DNA of 64,000 nucleotides, from the NCBI GenBank assembly GCA_001414485.1, contig LLEY01000003.1, positions 558,001 through 622,000 on the forward strand, in the 5' to 3' direction. Positions within the stretch are counted from its first letter, which is position 1; every line of letters begins with the position of its first letter. A program made the translations under genes and the position numbers. Of this stretch, positions 24,101 through 34,596 are shown piece after piece. The notes under the pieces are model-generated. The model saw nothing but the letters and a program-made list of their open reading frames with translations. It was not told the DNA's origin and made no database searches. This DNA is from Calycina herbarum. Its lineage: Eukaryota > Ascomycota > Leotiomycetes > Helotiales > Pezizellaceae.

Positions 24101-24663
24101 AGTGCCTCGTTTTTGTTAAGCCAAAATCTGATATAGGAGACGGGGACAGATACCTGCTTGAAAACAATCCCCCCAAGACTGTGGCATATAAATACGATGG
24201 GTCTCTGACTCTCTAATTTGCTCCGTCTACTCGACTTTATGCTGGCCAAAAGCTCGGAGGCAAAATCTTCGACATTTGCATTAGCTCTGCTGAAGTATGA
24301 AATGGAATTGTAACCAAATGATTGAACTCTAGCATTTGGGATGTCTGTCGCAATAAACGCTGGATTTCTCAACCAATTGGCACCAGTGGTACGATCTGTC
24401 CACGTCGCTTCATAGTGACCGTTCAATCCATGAATGGCAATTATGTCGAAGCATAACTCTTTCTCAGGTGGCTGGGGAACAAGAACTCTCAGCCCATATC
24501 GAGTCACATCAAGATTTTAAGGCTGAATTTCATCGTCACCATGTCCTAGAAAGTTACCGCTGGGGCTTCTACAAGCCGTTTCTTGTGTTGTCTTGTTCCC
24601 TTCCCCATTTGGAGACCCGGCCTCACTGAACTTCAGGAAAGGAAAGCCTTTCGAAAATCGCAT
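21185..24663 (-). pseudogene. NLR-like gene: alpha/beta-hydrolase + NACHT, inactivated
   Basis: The ancestral gene starts with the ATG at 24663 and had at least four exons (24154-24663, 23805-24105, 23569-23749, 23511 to about 21.2 kb) with intact 48-57 bp introns. The N-terminal part is a serine-hydrolase domain of the fungal SesB/PGAP1-like type: IIAIHGLNGHYEATW, nucleophile elbow CHSLGG, and GTPHRGSDLASW. A NACHT NTPase follows: P-loop ITADAGCGKS and Walker B LCILDGVDEC, then ILAAARPLTLT and VHQTARKFLL typical of this class. The C-terminal ~300 residues are not recognised. Damage: stops at 24517-24519, 23264-23266, 23207-23209, 22505-22507 and 22427-22429, plus a 7-T run at 24030-24036 that shifts the frame by one base. 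The frame is otherwise continuous from exon 4 to about 21.45 kb. Such genes act in nonself recognition and programmed cell death. Confidence 0.85.
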
Positions 24664-25057
24664 TCTCAATCGCTAGGGTGTTTTTGTTGCAGTTTCAATT
24701 GGAATACTCTACAAGGCTACGCCTGAGTTGCCTGATATAGCCTAAATGCCATGGAACCAATCGGTCTGCGGGCCATATATTACTTGCAGGCATTGTACGT
24801 TACACGCGCTTCGGCAACTTCTACCCCCCGAAGATAACAAAAAATTGGAAGACGAATGTAAGTTTTTAACGCCACCTAACTATACACGTAAGCACTTTTA
24901 CTTCAAGCGCTGATTGAGCTTGCAACGGAGGTAGCTGAACTTACTTCAAGAGACCAGAACTTATATACTATTCATTTCGACTTTCAATCCTATCTTTAAC
25001 GGCGTCACCAAACAAAGCCCACTTCTCACTCCTCCCTTCACACTCGCTCTCAAAAGC
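24664..25057. other. Short intergenic stretch
   Basis: About 390 bases between the NLR relic start and the 3' end of the dehydrogenase. I see no gene or repeat in it. Confidence 0.5.
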
Positions 25058-26066
25058 CTAGGCCATCCCCCCATTAACCTTCAAAGTCTGCCCAGTGACC
25101 CATTTCGAATCTTCGCCACTTAAGAACCCAACTACACTAGCGATCTCAGATGGTTCCCCAATTCGGTTATGTGGGCTCGCTCCAGCGAGCATTTTGAGAA
25201 GTCCTTCGCTTTTTCCTTCTAGGAAGAGGTCTGTTGCGGTTGGACCTGGGGCAACGCACTGTGAGAGGGTTAGTGGTGGTTTGGGGGTGGGCGTTGGGGA
25301 GGGAAAACTTACGTTAACAGTAATACCCTTCCTAGCAAGATCCTTTGACAAAACACGGGTCATTTGCTCGATTGCTCCCTTAGTCATGACGTAGACGAGG
25401 TAGTTTGGCAGCACGATTGAGGCGTGTGCAAGGGTTGTAGAGAAGAGAATTACTCGCGAGCCGGAGGGCATGTGGGGTGCTATTTTCTATTTTAAAACTT
25501 GTTAGTTTTCTGTTCTTTTTGCTCGCGGACTTATTTTTGTTTGTCTGTCTCCGCCTGACAAGATCGAGAGATTTTTCCGAAGAGGGAATGAGATATCAGG
25601 AGAGAATACGAACCTGTGTCAAAAACACAACCCCCTTAACATTAATCCCAAAAACCCTATCGTAATCCGCCTCCGTAACACCTTCCAACTCGGCCGATAT
25701 CATCGTTCCCGCACAGTTAATCAGGATATCGATTTTTCCACCTGACCATTCTAGACTTTCTTTTGCTAGACGTTCGACATCTGGCATTGAGGAGACGTCG
25801 GCTTTGATTGCTATTGCTTTATTTGCTCCGATTCTAAGAGCGGAAATAATTAGAATCGTGCGGTATTCTTGAGAGGGAGGGACATGGAAGAAGTGAAGCG
25901 GAATGAGGAGGAGACTTTACGAGGAAACAGCCGCATCAGCAGCAGAAGAAGAGGAAGCATAGTTGATGATAACCTTCGCCCCAAGCTGAGAAAGATGTTG
26001 AGAGATAGCGAGTCCGATCCCTTTCGAACCACCGGTCACAAGAGCTGTTTTTCCTGCGAGAGACAT
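25058..26066 (-). CDS. Short-chain dehydrogenase/reductase (SDR)
   Basis: Four exons (25921-26066, 25614-25833, 25313-25486, 25058-25258) give 246 residues, the classic SDR length. The start is the ATG at 26066. Visible motifs are the Rossmann cofactor loop TGGSKGIG (residues 11-18), DV near residue 60, the structural NCAG motif, a catalytic Ser at about 138 and Y154-x3-K158, the PGP after the last sheet, and the C-terminal [13 protein letters not shown]. The fingerprint is that of an NAD(P)H-dependent oxidoreductase of the 3-oxoacyl-[ACP]/alcohol type; the substrate is unknown. Introns are 87, 127 and 54 bp. There are no biosynthetic neighbours, so a role in a metabolite cluster is not supported. 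Confidence 0.9.
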
Positions 26067-27168
26067 TTCTTCTTATTTCTTCTTTGCTTTTTGGGTTTCG
26101 ATAGTCGTGAAGTTCTTATAACTGCTATGGTGGAATGAGCCAGTGAGCAAGTGAGTCAATATACTGAACAAAATTGGAAAAATTCAGAAAGAGAATTGGC
26201 GTTTATATATTCCTCACTTACCTCCACCCTATTCCCCTTAACTCCTTTAGGTAACTTCCAATCGCCAGACTTAACCAATTATGGAGTTTAAAATCCACGG
26301 TCGAGACATGGAGATTTCAGCTTCTTATCCCCGCCCAACGGGCCAACCCCGCCAACCCCACTTCAGCACGCTTTCCCTCCTATTGGTTCATTGATTTGTA
26401 ACCCGCTCGCAGAGGATGATGAGTTAAGAAATATAATAGGTACTGGGTACCAGCGGTAAATAGGTTTGCTTTCAAAATACACGAACTGCATTTGTAGACG
26501 TCAAAGGATTTCCGAGAGTTGGGAGGGTAAAATCGGCTGTTTGTATCATGTTATACGAACGCGCGGGGTAAAATAAGAAATTCAGTGATAAGTCCTCTTA
26601 AGCAAAATAAGAGCATCGAACTGAAAAGAAAATGATTCCACCAGTCATGAAATGAGTGGTGACTTTATGTGAGCAGTGAACAGTTTGAAATGCCCTCACT
26701 TTTACAGGTTACGTGAATCAAGTTCCTACTTCCCTACCTTCCTCGTTGTTCCAACTTTCTAGACCTTAGGGCAAGTCAAGGCAACCAACCTAAATACTTG
26801 GGACAATTTAGAATGTTAACCCAAGTAGCTTCAACAGGGCAGTCCGAATGTCCCAAAGTATTTAGGGTAATACTTTCGAACATAACTCGACGAAGAGGAA
26901 ATTGCAAAACAAAGGAAGCAATAAATAACAACTCAATCTATCCAGTAAAACGTACATCACTTCAACATTGGCCACAGCGAACAGAACACAGAAAAAAACA
27001 GAAGAAACAAGAGTGGTATTGGTATAAAAGTAGAAACCCCCAGCACGCAATAAATACTTCAAACCAACCCGTTAGCCACCTCATATGTATCCAATCCCAT
27101 CCCATATTAACCCCCTTTCCCAAGTCATTATATCATTACCATCACGCATTACCTCCCCCTGACTCACT
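26067..27168. other. Intergenic stretch with a MITE-like copy
   Basis: This is the promoter side of the dehydrogenase and the 3' flank of the next gene. The only structure I see is the inverted-repeat element at 26742-26893, listed separately. Confidence 0.5.
26742..26893. repeat. MITE-like inverted-repeat element, copy 2, with inner palindrome
   Basis: It begins CTCGTTGTTCCAACTTTC and ends near 26893 with a diverged reverse complement of the same arm. Inside, CCTAAATACTTGGGACA (about 26789) pairs with TGTCCCAAAGTATTTAGG (about 26848-26866), making a second inverted repeat. No coding capacity is visible. It is longer than the copies at 16.38 and 63.12 kb. Confidence 0.6.
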
Positions 27169-29139
27169 TCAACTATGGCTAGGATATTTCCTCCCATCAA
27201 CCCCTCTCACAGGACTATCATACCTCCTCTCCCTCTCCCTCTCACGGTCTCTTTCTCTCGCACTACGATGCTCACGTCCATCCCCTCTGCCGCCCATATC
27301 CCTCTCCCTCTCCCTTCTATCTCGATCCCGTCTGGGTAGTTCCTCCGGGCTACTCCTCCTAGAATGAGGTCTCGGCCGAATAGGAATACTCTCCCTTTCT
27401 CTCCGAGAGCCATCCTCAGGACTACTACGTCTCGAATGGGGTCTTGGTCTCGAAACTCTATCTCTTTCCCTTTCCCGTTCTCGTCTTTTGTAATCAGCTC
27501 TGTCATCACCACTTCTGTGTCGAGAGTGGCCGGAATGTCCTTCATCTTGTGAGGATTCCTTGCTAGATCTTTTCCACATGTCGCTGAAATCACCCAGGTC
27601 TTTCCAGCTTACTTTCCCTGCACTTCTGGAACTGCTTCTGGGATCTTTGTCCCTGTCTCGTTCTCGCTCACGGTCCCGTTCACGATCGCGATCGCGGTCC
27701 TTTTCACGTTTGCCCATCATGAATGGAGTTGATAGTTTCCCGGATAAGTCAATGGGTATGGGATAACTCCGTCTTTTAGCTTCTTCATCTATATCCCTCG
27801 CCTCTCGAGATCGTGCTAATCGTCTCCTAGGTTCTGGTGGTCCTGGAGGTGGCGGCATGGCTGCCGGAGGCTCAAAACGTGGATGCTTGACTTCTTCCTC
27901 GACATGTACTCCCCGGTAAGAGGTAGGATGGGAAGTAGGATGTGAGCGCCTTCTCGGTTCATTCTCAGCTGCCAACGGATCCAAAGGAGCATCGTAATCA
28001 TCTTCAGAAGATGCATCTGAGGAAACACTACCGTGGCGAGCATGTCTTGGATGACTATGCCTCCGCACGTGCGGAAGGTGTTCGGGGGGTCTTAATGACG
28101 GTCCATGTGGGACTTCTGGTGGACTTGAACCAGGAGAATTCATATTTTCGGGATAGCTACGTCTCCTTGCTCTCGCAAGTCGGGGAGAAAGGGGTTCTTC
28201 CGGCGCAAGAAACTGTCGAGCTCGGTGAGAAGGAGATCTGGACAATTTTGGACGTTCAGGTCGTCCAGCAGCAACGGGTACATGCTGATAGTGAATAGGT
28301 CTTGACCCAACACCTCGCGATCTAGGCTCATTCACGAAATAATCGGGGTCTCCTCGGACAGGTCTGTGACCAGGTCGCACATGTGTGTATCCAGTTTGTA
28401 CTTTCGGGCGCGGAGGTAGATCCGGTCGCATAGATACGTCGTCTTCATCTGGGGTAGCCCTTTCCCGTAATTTCGCGGCGCATTCACTGTGCCACTTCTC
28501 TATGTCTGGGTCTGGTTTGAGAGGGAATGCCTCCTCGGGTAACTCAATCGGAAAGTTCTCCCCCGTTTCCGGGTTCTTGATACCGAAACATCCCACAGCG
28601 TTTTGTATGAATGGTACATGTTCCTCGGGACCCAGCAGGATCTCTATTGATTGCCATCTTACGAACCCTCGCGTGGTGAGGGCGGGAACAGAGGGAGGAG
28701 TAAAGTCGTTCTCGGTGGGTTGGAAGGTATGCTGGCAGCCTATCGAGGCATAGATCCAGGATATCGAGGGATGTGGTACTTCGACGAACAGAGCTGTAGC
28801 ACAACATCATGTTAGCCTCTAGTTTGAAAAAGGGTTGTGGTCAAGGTGGAGAATAGCGCACAATCATAATTGCCTCCAACAGCTTTGTAGAAGCAAGCCA
28901 GCTTCGCGGGTGTGAGTTTCTTCTCGTCGGTATCTCCAATATTCTCTCTCTGCCAACCATCAGTAAGCGCCCCTCAAGTCGCGACCAACTATGCGCCATA
29001 GCGACTCTCTGCGCATACTCACTATGTAGTTCGCGATGCCTCTAAGGAGTAGATCAAGCAGCTTGGTGGGCTTCTTGTCCGCCTCGAATAGGTAGCCATA
29101 GAAGATTTTGGGATCGACCGCAGGTGAAGGTTGCGCCAT
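27169..29139 (-). CDS. DUF7514-like protein with charged repetitive C-terminus
   Basis: Three exons (29023-29139, 28862-28949, 27169-28793) give 609 residues from the ATG at 29139. The N-terminal ~170 residues (YLFEADKKPTKLLDLLLRGIANYI, then LTPAKLACFYKAVGG, GFVRWQSIEILLGPEEHVPFI and FPLKPDPDIEKWH) are globular and resemble the fungal domain I know as DUF7514, whose function is unknown. The remainder is disordered: Pro/Arg-rich, then a KDRDRERDRERERDRD block and further Arg/Glu/Ser repeats. Introns are 73 and 68 bp. The charged tail recalls nuclear speckle or RNA-binding proteins, which is inference. The domain name comes from memory of the motif pattern. Confidence 0.8.
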
Positions 29140-29985
29140 TGTTGGCAGTGTCGTGTCTGTTCAGCAGCAGGAGACAAGCTGGCTTGCATACTCTCGATCG
29201 CCTTAGCGACTGCAAGTAGGTATGGATATCCCTAGGTCCGCCTCTTTCCAAAGATTGGGGTACATATCATGGCACAGATTTGCGATAGTGAGTTGTTCGA
29301 GGCGCAATATTAACACCCAAACAACCTGGAGGTCACAGTCAATAAGCGGCCCGAAGAGGGGAACAGCGCACAACCTAAAGACCCCTGAAACCCCATCATG
29401 AGCCGAAGCGATAAGCCATAGGTGCCGTCTTGGCTGCGAATAGGTATCACCAGTTTTCCGGGCTTACGATGAACTCTAAATGCGCATCGGTTCTTTTTCA
29501 GGAACCATTTCTCTTATCTAGGTAGGCAATGTTTTATTTGGTCTCACGCTGATAAGTTTCCGATCGGAATGGTGGAATGGCCCGCCCGGTTAACCAAGAT
29601 GCGGGTCTTCAACGCCCGAAGAATATGGGCCCTGTTAGCGAAGTACCCCTATTATACATCCCCAAGTTATAAAAGATTTACAAAATGTCACTTTGCAGAG
29701 TTAATAATTTTGAAAGCTCATTATTATTATATTTGTAGTAGAGTTCTGGGTATCGTATGCGAGTGTACAAGTCATTAAAGCGCTGCCGAACCATCTAAAG
29801 TAAACCAAATAACCCAAACCCAAACCCCAAAAAGCAAGCCCCTGTTGAAGTAATAACCTCTCCCAAAATCCCCAAAAAGTCTTGCAATTTTCTATTTCCC
29901 ACAACTAGAAAAAGACTCCATACTAAAAACGCTGCACTTTTCGTTATAAACAGAAAAACAAAATGAAAATGAACATTTCAAGTTC
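29140..29985. other. Intergenic stretch
   Basis: About 850 bases between the DUF7514-like gene start and the arrestin 3' end. No gene or clear repeat is seen. Confidence 0.5.
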
Positions 29986-31521
29986 TCAACATCGGCCAGC
30001 AATCTCGCGTGGCTGTGAAGCGAAATCCTCGTAGCTTGGTGGCATTTCGGTAGAGTGGTGTGGCAAGACACTGTTGCCAATGTGTTCTAGGTTTGGCATC
30101 TCAATAACTCTTGGTCTCAAGAATTCATCGACTTCAGCGAGTTCAGCTGCTGCTTCCGCTTCGGTCATTGCTGGACGCTCAGATTGGTTTCCAGCGGCTG
30201 CGACTTGAAGAGGCATGTGAAGAGCAAGGTTCGATGCTGGGACACCAGTTCCTGGAGTGTGTACAGAAAGTGAGAGGTCGAGGACATATATTCGGGAGGA
30301 TATACAGTTGTGGAATGTTGGAATCCAAGTCTTGGTTGTTGGGAGAGTGATTGGAACCAGAACAGTTGCGGTATAGTGAAGAGTGTTGTCCTTGGGATCT
30401 AATACTTGCGTGCTATCTGAATAATCCGATGAGCTGGATGAAGATGCGGATCCACGTCTAGCAACTACAAGCGTTGGAAGGTGTTTTCTCCACTGGACGG
30501 ACTCGACACATCGAGAAGAGAGAGGGATCGTGCTGTCGTATACACCTCTGTAGATTTCAAATTGAGATGACGAATTGCGGTGGGTTGGAATATGGGTTGT
30601 TGGTCGTACTGCAAAAAAGGTAGAGCCCTTGATCTTGGCACTCAGAGCACCAAGACGTGGTGGCTGAGAAGTGGTCTCGTGAGGATCAAATCGGAGTTGA
30701 ACTGTTGCCATCGTTGTTGGTGGTGCACTAGGACTCGAAGATGGTGATGGGAGGACGATTGCACTTGGTTGAGCTGCTGCGACTGTAATCTTGCCCAGTT
30801 TTCCAGAAAATAGCCCCTTCCTCAATGACTTGGTCTTTGAAAGAACAAACTTATCATGTCCAGCTCCAACACTTAGAGGAGCAGCTTCGGCAACTGCTGG
30901 AACCACACGAATCTTCTTCTGTCCCTCGACCAGAGTAAGCTCCTTGCCATCCGCTTCTCGGTGTCTGACTACCTTGACACGAATGGAGTATTGAACTTTG
31001 CACATCTCTGGCGCCATGTCAGATTGTCCGCGAAGCATCTCGCGATCGCCCATGCTTGGTGGCAGATTCAAGTGTGCTTCGCAAACGTGATCAGAGACTT
31101 GCGGGTGAGAACATGATCGTGGCAGAAGTCGATCCGGGATGACGAAGTTGAATGGAAAGGTATACGTTCGTCCACCTTCTGCGACCCGTGGTTGTGGATA
31201 TTCTGATTCTGGGACCGGCATAATCATCTTCAGGAATCTGTGGATTGCAGTCGTCTTGGATGCTGTGCTGGTTGGCGAAAGAGCTTCCACATATGTTCTC
31301 ACACATCCTTCCAGTGTTATCTGAACTTCATCGAATCGCGATGTTTGAGGAGCCGTGATTGCTACTTTTCCAGACAATGCATCCCAGGTAGTGTAAAACT
31401 TTCCTTCGGTGTGTTGATCCAGTGTTATCTCCATATCTGGGCGAGCTGGAACAGTTGCCTTTTTGGCGTATGCTGCAAAGGTGTTTGCGTTGGAAGTGAT
31501 CGACGCGGCGTAGGAAGACAT
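29986..31521 (-). CDS. Alpha-arrestin (arrestin-like trafficking adaptor) with PPxY motif
   Basis: Single exon, 511 residues from the ATG at 31521; an in-frame ATG at 31614 would add 31 residues that look like translated leader. The N-terminal half has the arrestin fold pattern: ITLDQHTEGKFYTTWDALSGKVAI, then VQITLEGCVRTYVE, the YTFPFNFVIPDRLLP block and VQYSIRVKVV. The second half is beta-rich with a Ser-rich linker. Near the end the sequence MPPSYEDF carries PPSY (about residues 494-497), a motif that binds WW domains of Rsp5/Nedd4 ubiquitin ligases. Proteins of this class bring the ligase to plasma-membrane transporters for endocytosis. The family call is by pattern; which transporters it serves cannot be told. 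Confidence 0.82.
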   Translation of the reverse strand: MSSYAASITSNANTFAAYAKKATVPARPDMEITLDQHTEGKFYTTWDALSGKVAITAPQTSRFDEVQITLEGCVRTYVEALSPTSTASKTTAIHRFLKMIMPVPESEYPQPRVAEGGRTYTFPFNFVIPDRLLPRSCSHPQVSDHVCEAHLNLPPSMGDREMLRGQSDMAPEMCKVQYSIRVKVVRHREADGKELTLVEGQKKIRVVPAVAEAAPLSVGAGHDKFVLSKTKSLRKGLFSGKLGKITVAAAQPSAIVLPSPSSSPSAPPTTMATVQLRFDPHETTSQPPRLGALSAKIKGSTFFAVRPTTHIPTHRNSSSQFEIYRGVYDSTIPLSSRCVESVQWRKHLPTLVVARRGSASSSSSSDYSDSTQVLDPKDNTLHYTATVLVPITLPTTKTWIPTFHNCISSRIYVLDLSLSVHTPGTGVPASNLALHMPLQVAAAGNQSERPAMTEAEAAAELAEVDEFLRPRVIEMPNLEHIGNSVLPHHSTEMPPSYEDFASQPREIAGRC

Positions 31522-34500
31522 TATGTGGAATTGTATAAAAGTGTGGTGGTGAATTCGTCGTCGATTATCGAGGACAAGTCTTGATTTATAAGTGATAAGG
31601 ATCTTCGAAGACATGTACGAAGACTGTTATCTTATGCAGGTGAATGCGGGGAAATGTATCACTGGTAGGTGCCACCAAGTCGATGATCGGAACTCAACTC
31701 GAGAGTACAAACTGTTGGTAAACGGGATTGATAGTTGAGTAACCGTAAACAAAAGCGGATTCTCTCATTATATATATGAGATGCAACAATAGTGGATAGA
31801 TATTGCTCATAAATGTAACAGGAAAAGGCGCGGGCCTGACTCACAAGCTTCTCTTCTGGCTTCTAGGATACTGATCGTCAGCCGAGCGAGCACCGGAGTT
31901 TGGTTGTCTAATTGTTGTGGCAGGGCGTGCGGCCGTGCATTTGGAAAGCTTAAAAGGGGAGCAGAGAGAGTGGGTCTGACGGTGAGTGTGCCGCGTTCCT
32001 CACGACGCCCTTCGAACTCAGGGATTCGATAGGTTGTTTTTGACATGCAGAGTCAGTGTTGTAAGTGTTGCATCCGTAAGCAAAAGCGCACAAGATCAGC
32101 CATCTCCGTCATGTTTCCGACTTTTGATATCACAGAGTAAGTATTCCATTTGGAAGAATCCAGCAGTTGGTTTGTTTGTGATGTAAAGTGTGTGTTTCTC
32201 TTTAATTCCCCTGTCGTGTGCCAAATCCGGGGGAGATGGAGTACGTGTAGAGCCGATGTGAGATCTCACTTGGTACCGCATGTAACTCCGTAGCACTGTA
32301 GATAGGTTGGCTGCTCATCCATCACGGGCTTAACGAAGAACAACAGTCGCACTCTATTGGCCTACTAGGAATAGATGGACCTTGATACCAGGTACCTATT
32401 GGGTATCAGCCACTTAAAACGTATGCCTCTTTCCCAAGGGGAAAGTACCTAAGTACTTCCGGTACTCATGTGCAACCAAACCAACGGGAAATAACATCAT
32501 CTCATGCAATGCAGGTGCAATATCCTACCAAACTGACTAAATCCACTGAAACACATGGAAATATCTGACTCTAAGAAAACTTCCTTACAGAGTGATGACA
32601 CCAAAACTCGGATACATCATCGCAAACCTCCATTCCGAGCCCCGAATCGAACTCCGTCAATATAAGAAAGAGCTCACCCCAAGCCAGTACCTCCTTGCCT
32701 GACAGCGCTAGTGAAAAATTTCTAACATGACTCCAATCTTTTTTGGACCCGCACCGCCTCTGCTCACCTTTAGCGGACAACCTTCGTGAATACTTAACGT
32801 ACACGGTTTTCCCTTAGTCGTGAGAACCTCAAAACGCTCCTTCGACTGAAAATTTGGAAAATTTGCTATGCACGGTGCCTAGGCTATTGGGTAATGCGAC
32901 CGAGAAGAACACGAGGCAGAGAAGACGTGTCCGAAAGCATTGGTTCTCAAACATCTGGACAGCCCATGGCGTGTTGAAGGAGTCGACTGAAGAAATTTCG
33001 TCTTCTCTTCTCTTGAGATCCATGAATTTGATGGCTTCGTAATTGCCGTAATTGATTCTTCGGCGTTTACCTTGATGGAGCGTTCCGCTGACAAATTTCA
33101 CGTGCTATCCTAGGGATCCAGCCACATTGTGGAGGCAATGGGACGCCTTGTTGTTGACATTTGAGAATAGACGCTGATCAGGAGAGACATCCATTATTTG
33201 ATCACTTCGAACCGAAATTAACTAATTCAGTTCAAGTTGCCGTCAAGGAATTAGTAAGTGATCACTATTCTCAACCAACAAGAACCGACCAAAGCAGCCA
33301 CAACAATCCCAACCCCAACCAAACCCCGAAAGAAGATTCACGGCCGTCATACAAACTCCGTGCTTACTTACAACTTACCACCCAAAATCCTCAATCCTTC
33401 CAAAATAAGGGATAGACAGTCCAAGTCCAATCACATACCAACTCTCACCATAATTATACGTAGTCAAGTCAATGTAGTATAAAAATCAAACCCAACATCA
33501 AACCCCGATCCGATGTCGGCCACCATCCAACCTCATCACAACCTTCTCCTCTTCCACCCCTCAAGGTTGTTAAATGCACCTCATACATGCTCACCAAATC
33601 TCACTACCTTATACTAAACACGGAGGAACCAATCCGGAATCCTCCAGCTTAAGCTTCCAAATACTCACCACCACGTGGAACCCAAGAGACAGCCCAGACC
33701 CAATACAGCGACACAAGAGAACTCGCCAATCCCATGGCAAAAGCCATTGCTCCCAAACCAACCAATATAAAAAAAATACCTCATTCAGATGATTCAAGCC
33801 CCAAGAAAGTGGCTTCAAAATCACCCGACTTTTCAAATTCAATTGTGGATTTCATTCTAATTCGACGGTTCAATCACAGTCCCATCAAATTCATAGCATT
33901 GTTTGCCTGGCTCAAGTTTTCCGGCCTGAGTCATCTGCTTCGATGTGATTATGCTGCAGCTCCCATTTTACGCGGAAGAACGAACCGAACCGACGGCAAC
34001 GAATGGTTAGAGCAGCATGGCTATTGCGGCATCTTTCCTAGGGAAGGTAATATTGGCGTCGTAGCGAGCCTTGGAACACACCGCTTGTTAGTAAGTTCGT
34101 AAGTGGAGGGTGTGGAGGGTGTGGAGGGCGTGGGAATAGACTATATTTGAACCAGAGCATACATATGACTGTATCTCAAATAAATTTACGAGAATGTCAA
34201 GAGATTGTTTCGCTTTTTCTACTCATGCTACAGCGTCATATCCCGTAGACGCATCAATAACTGCTGTCTTGTTTTCTCTCGAATTTCAATACTTGTACTT
34301 CAAACTATTCAGCACAGTCTTGTCAACAGTCGGCGCCAAAGATGCTTCAATGTGGTAAAGTAATCTAATATTCAAATTTGAGTGTCATTATTACTCAATA
34401 CAAGCAGATGGGGTATAATGCGATGCAGACCAAAAACCCCACTTCATAGCCGTGACAAGCCAGCCATTCATAAAATCGCTCCAGATTCCTTCCGATATTC

Positions 34501-34596
34501 CCAGCCAGCCTATACCTAACACACTTGAGTTCTAAAAAGTAATGCGCCACCCTATAGTCCTTTATACCTCTAATTCTTTCGCAGAATCAGACCATC
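31522..34596. other. Intergenic stretch (3 kb)
   Basis: No gene is clearly supported. Two open frames read somewhat like protein but match nothing I know: 31807-32046 (minus, 79 codons, containing a GTGAGT donor-like site) and 33734-34102 (plus, 122 codons). A small tandem repeat of TGGAGGGTG (about three units) sits at 34103-34131. Confidence 0.4.

Noticed and set aside
24025..24216. Plus-strand frame across the NLR relic
   Set aside because: Antisense shadow; the hydrolase motifs are on the minus strand.
25058..26066. Secondary-metabolite cluster around the SDR
   Set aside because: No synthase, P450 or transporter lies beside it; the neighbours are an NLR relic and a DUF7514-like gene.
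27640..27720. Repeat element suggested by the GATCGCGATCGCGGTCC-like run
   Set aside because: It encodes the Arg/Asp/Glu repeats of the DUF7514-like protein and stays in frame.
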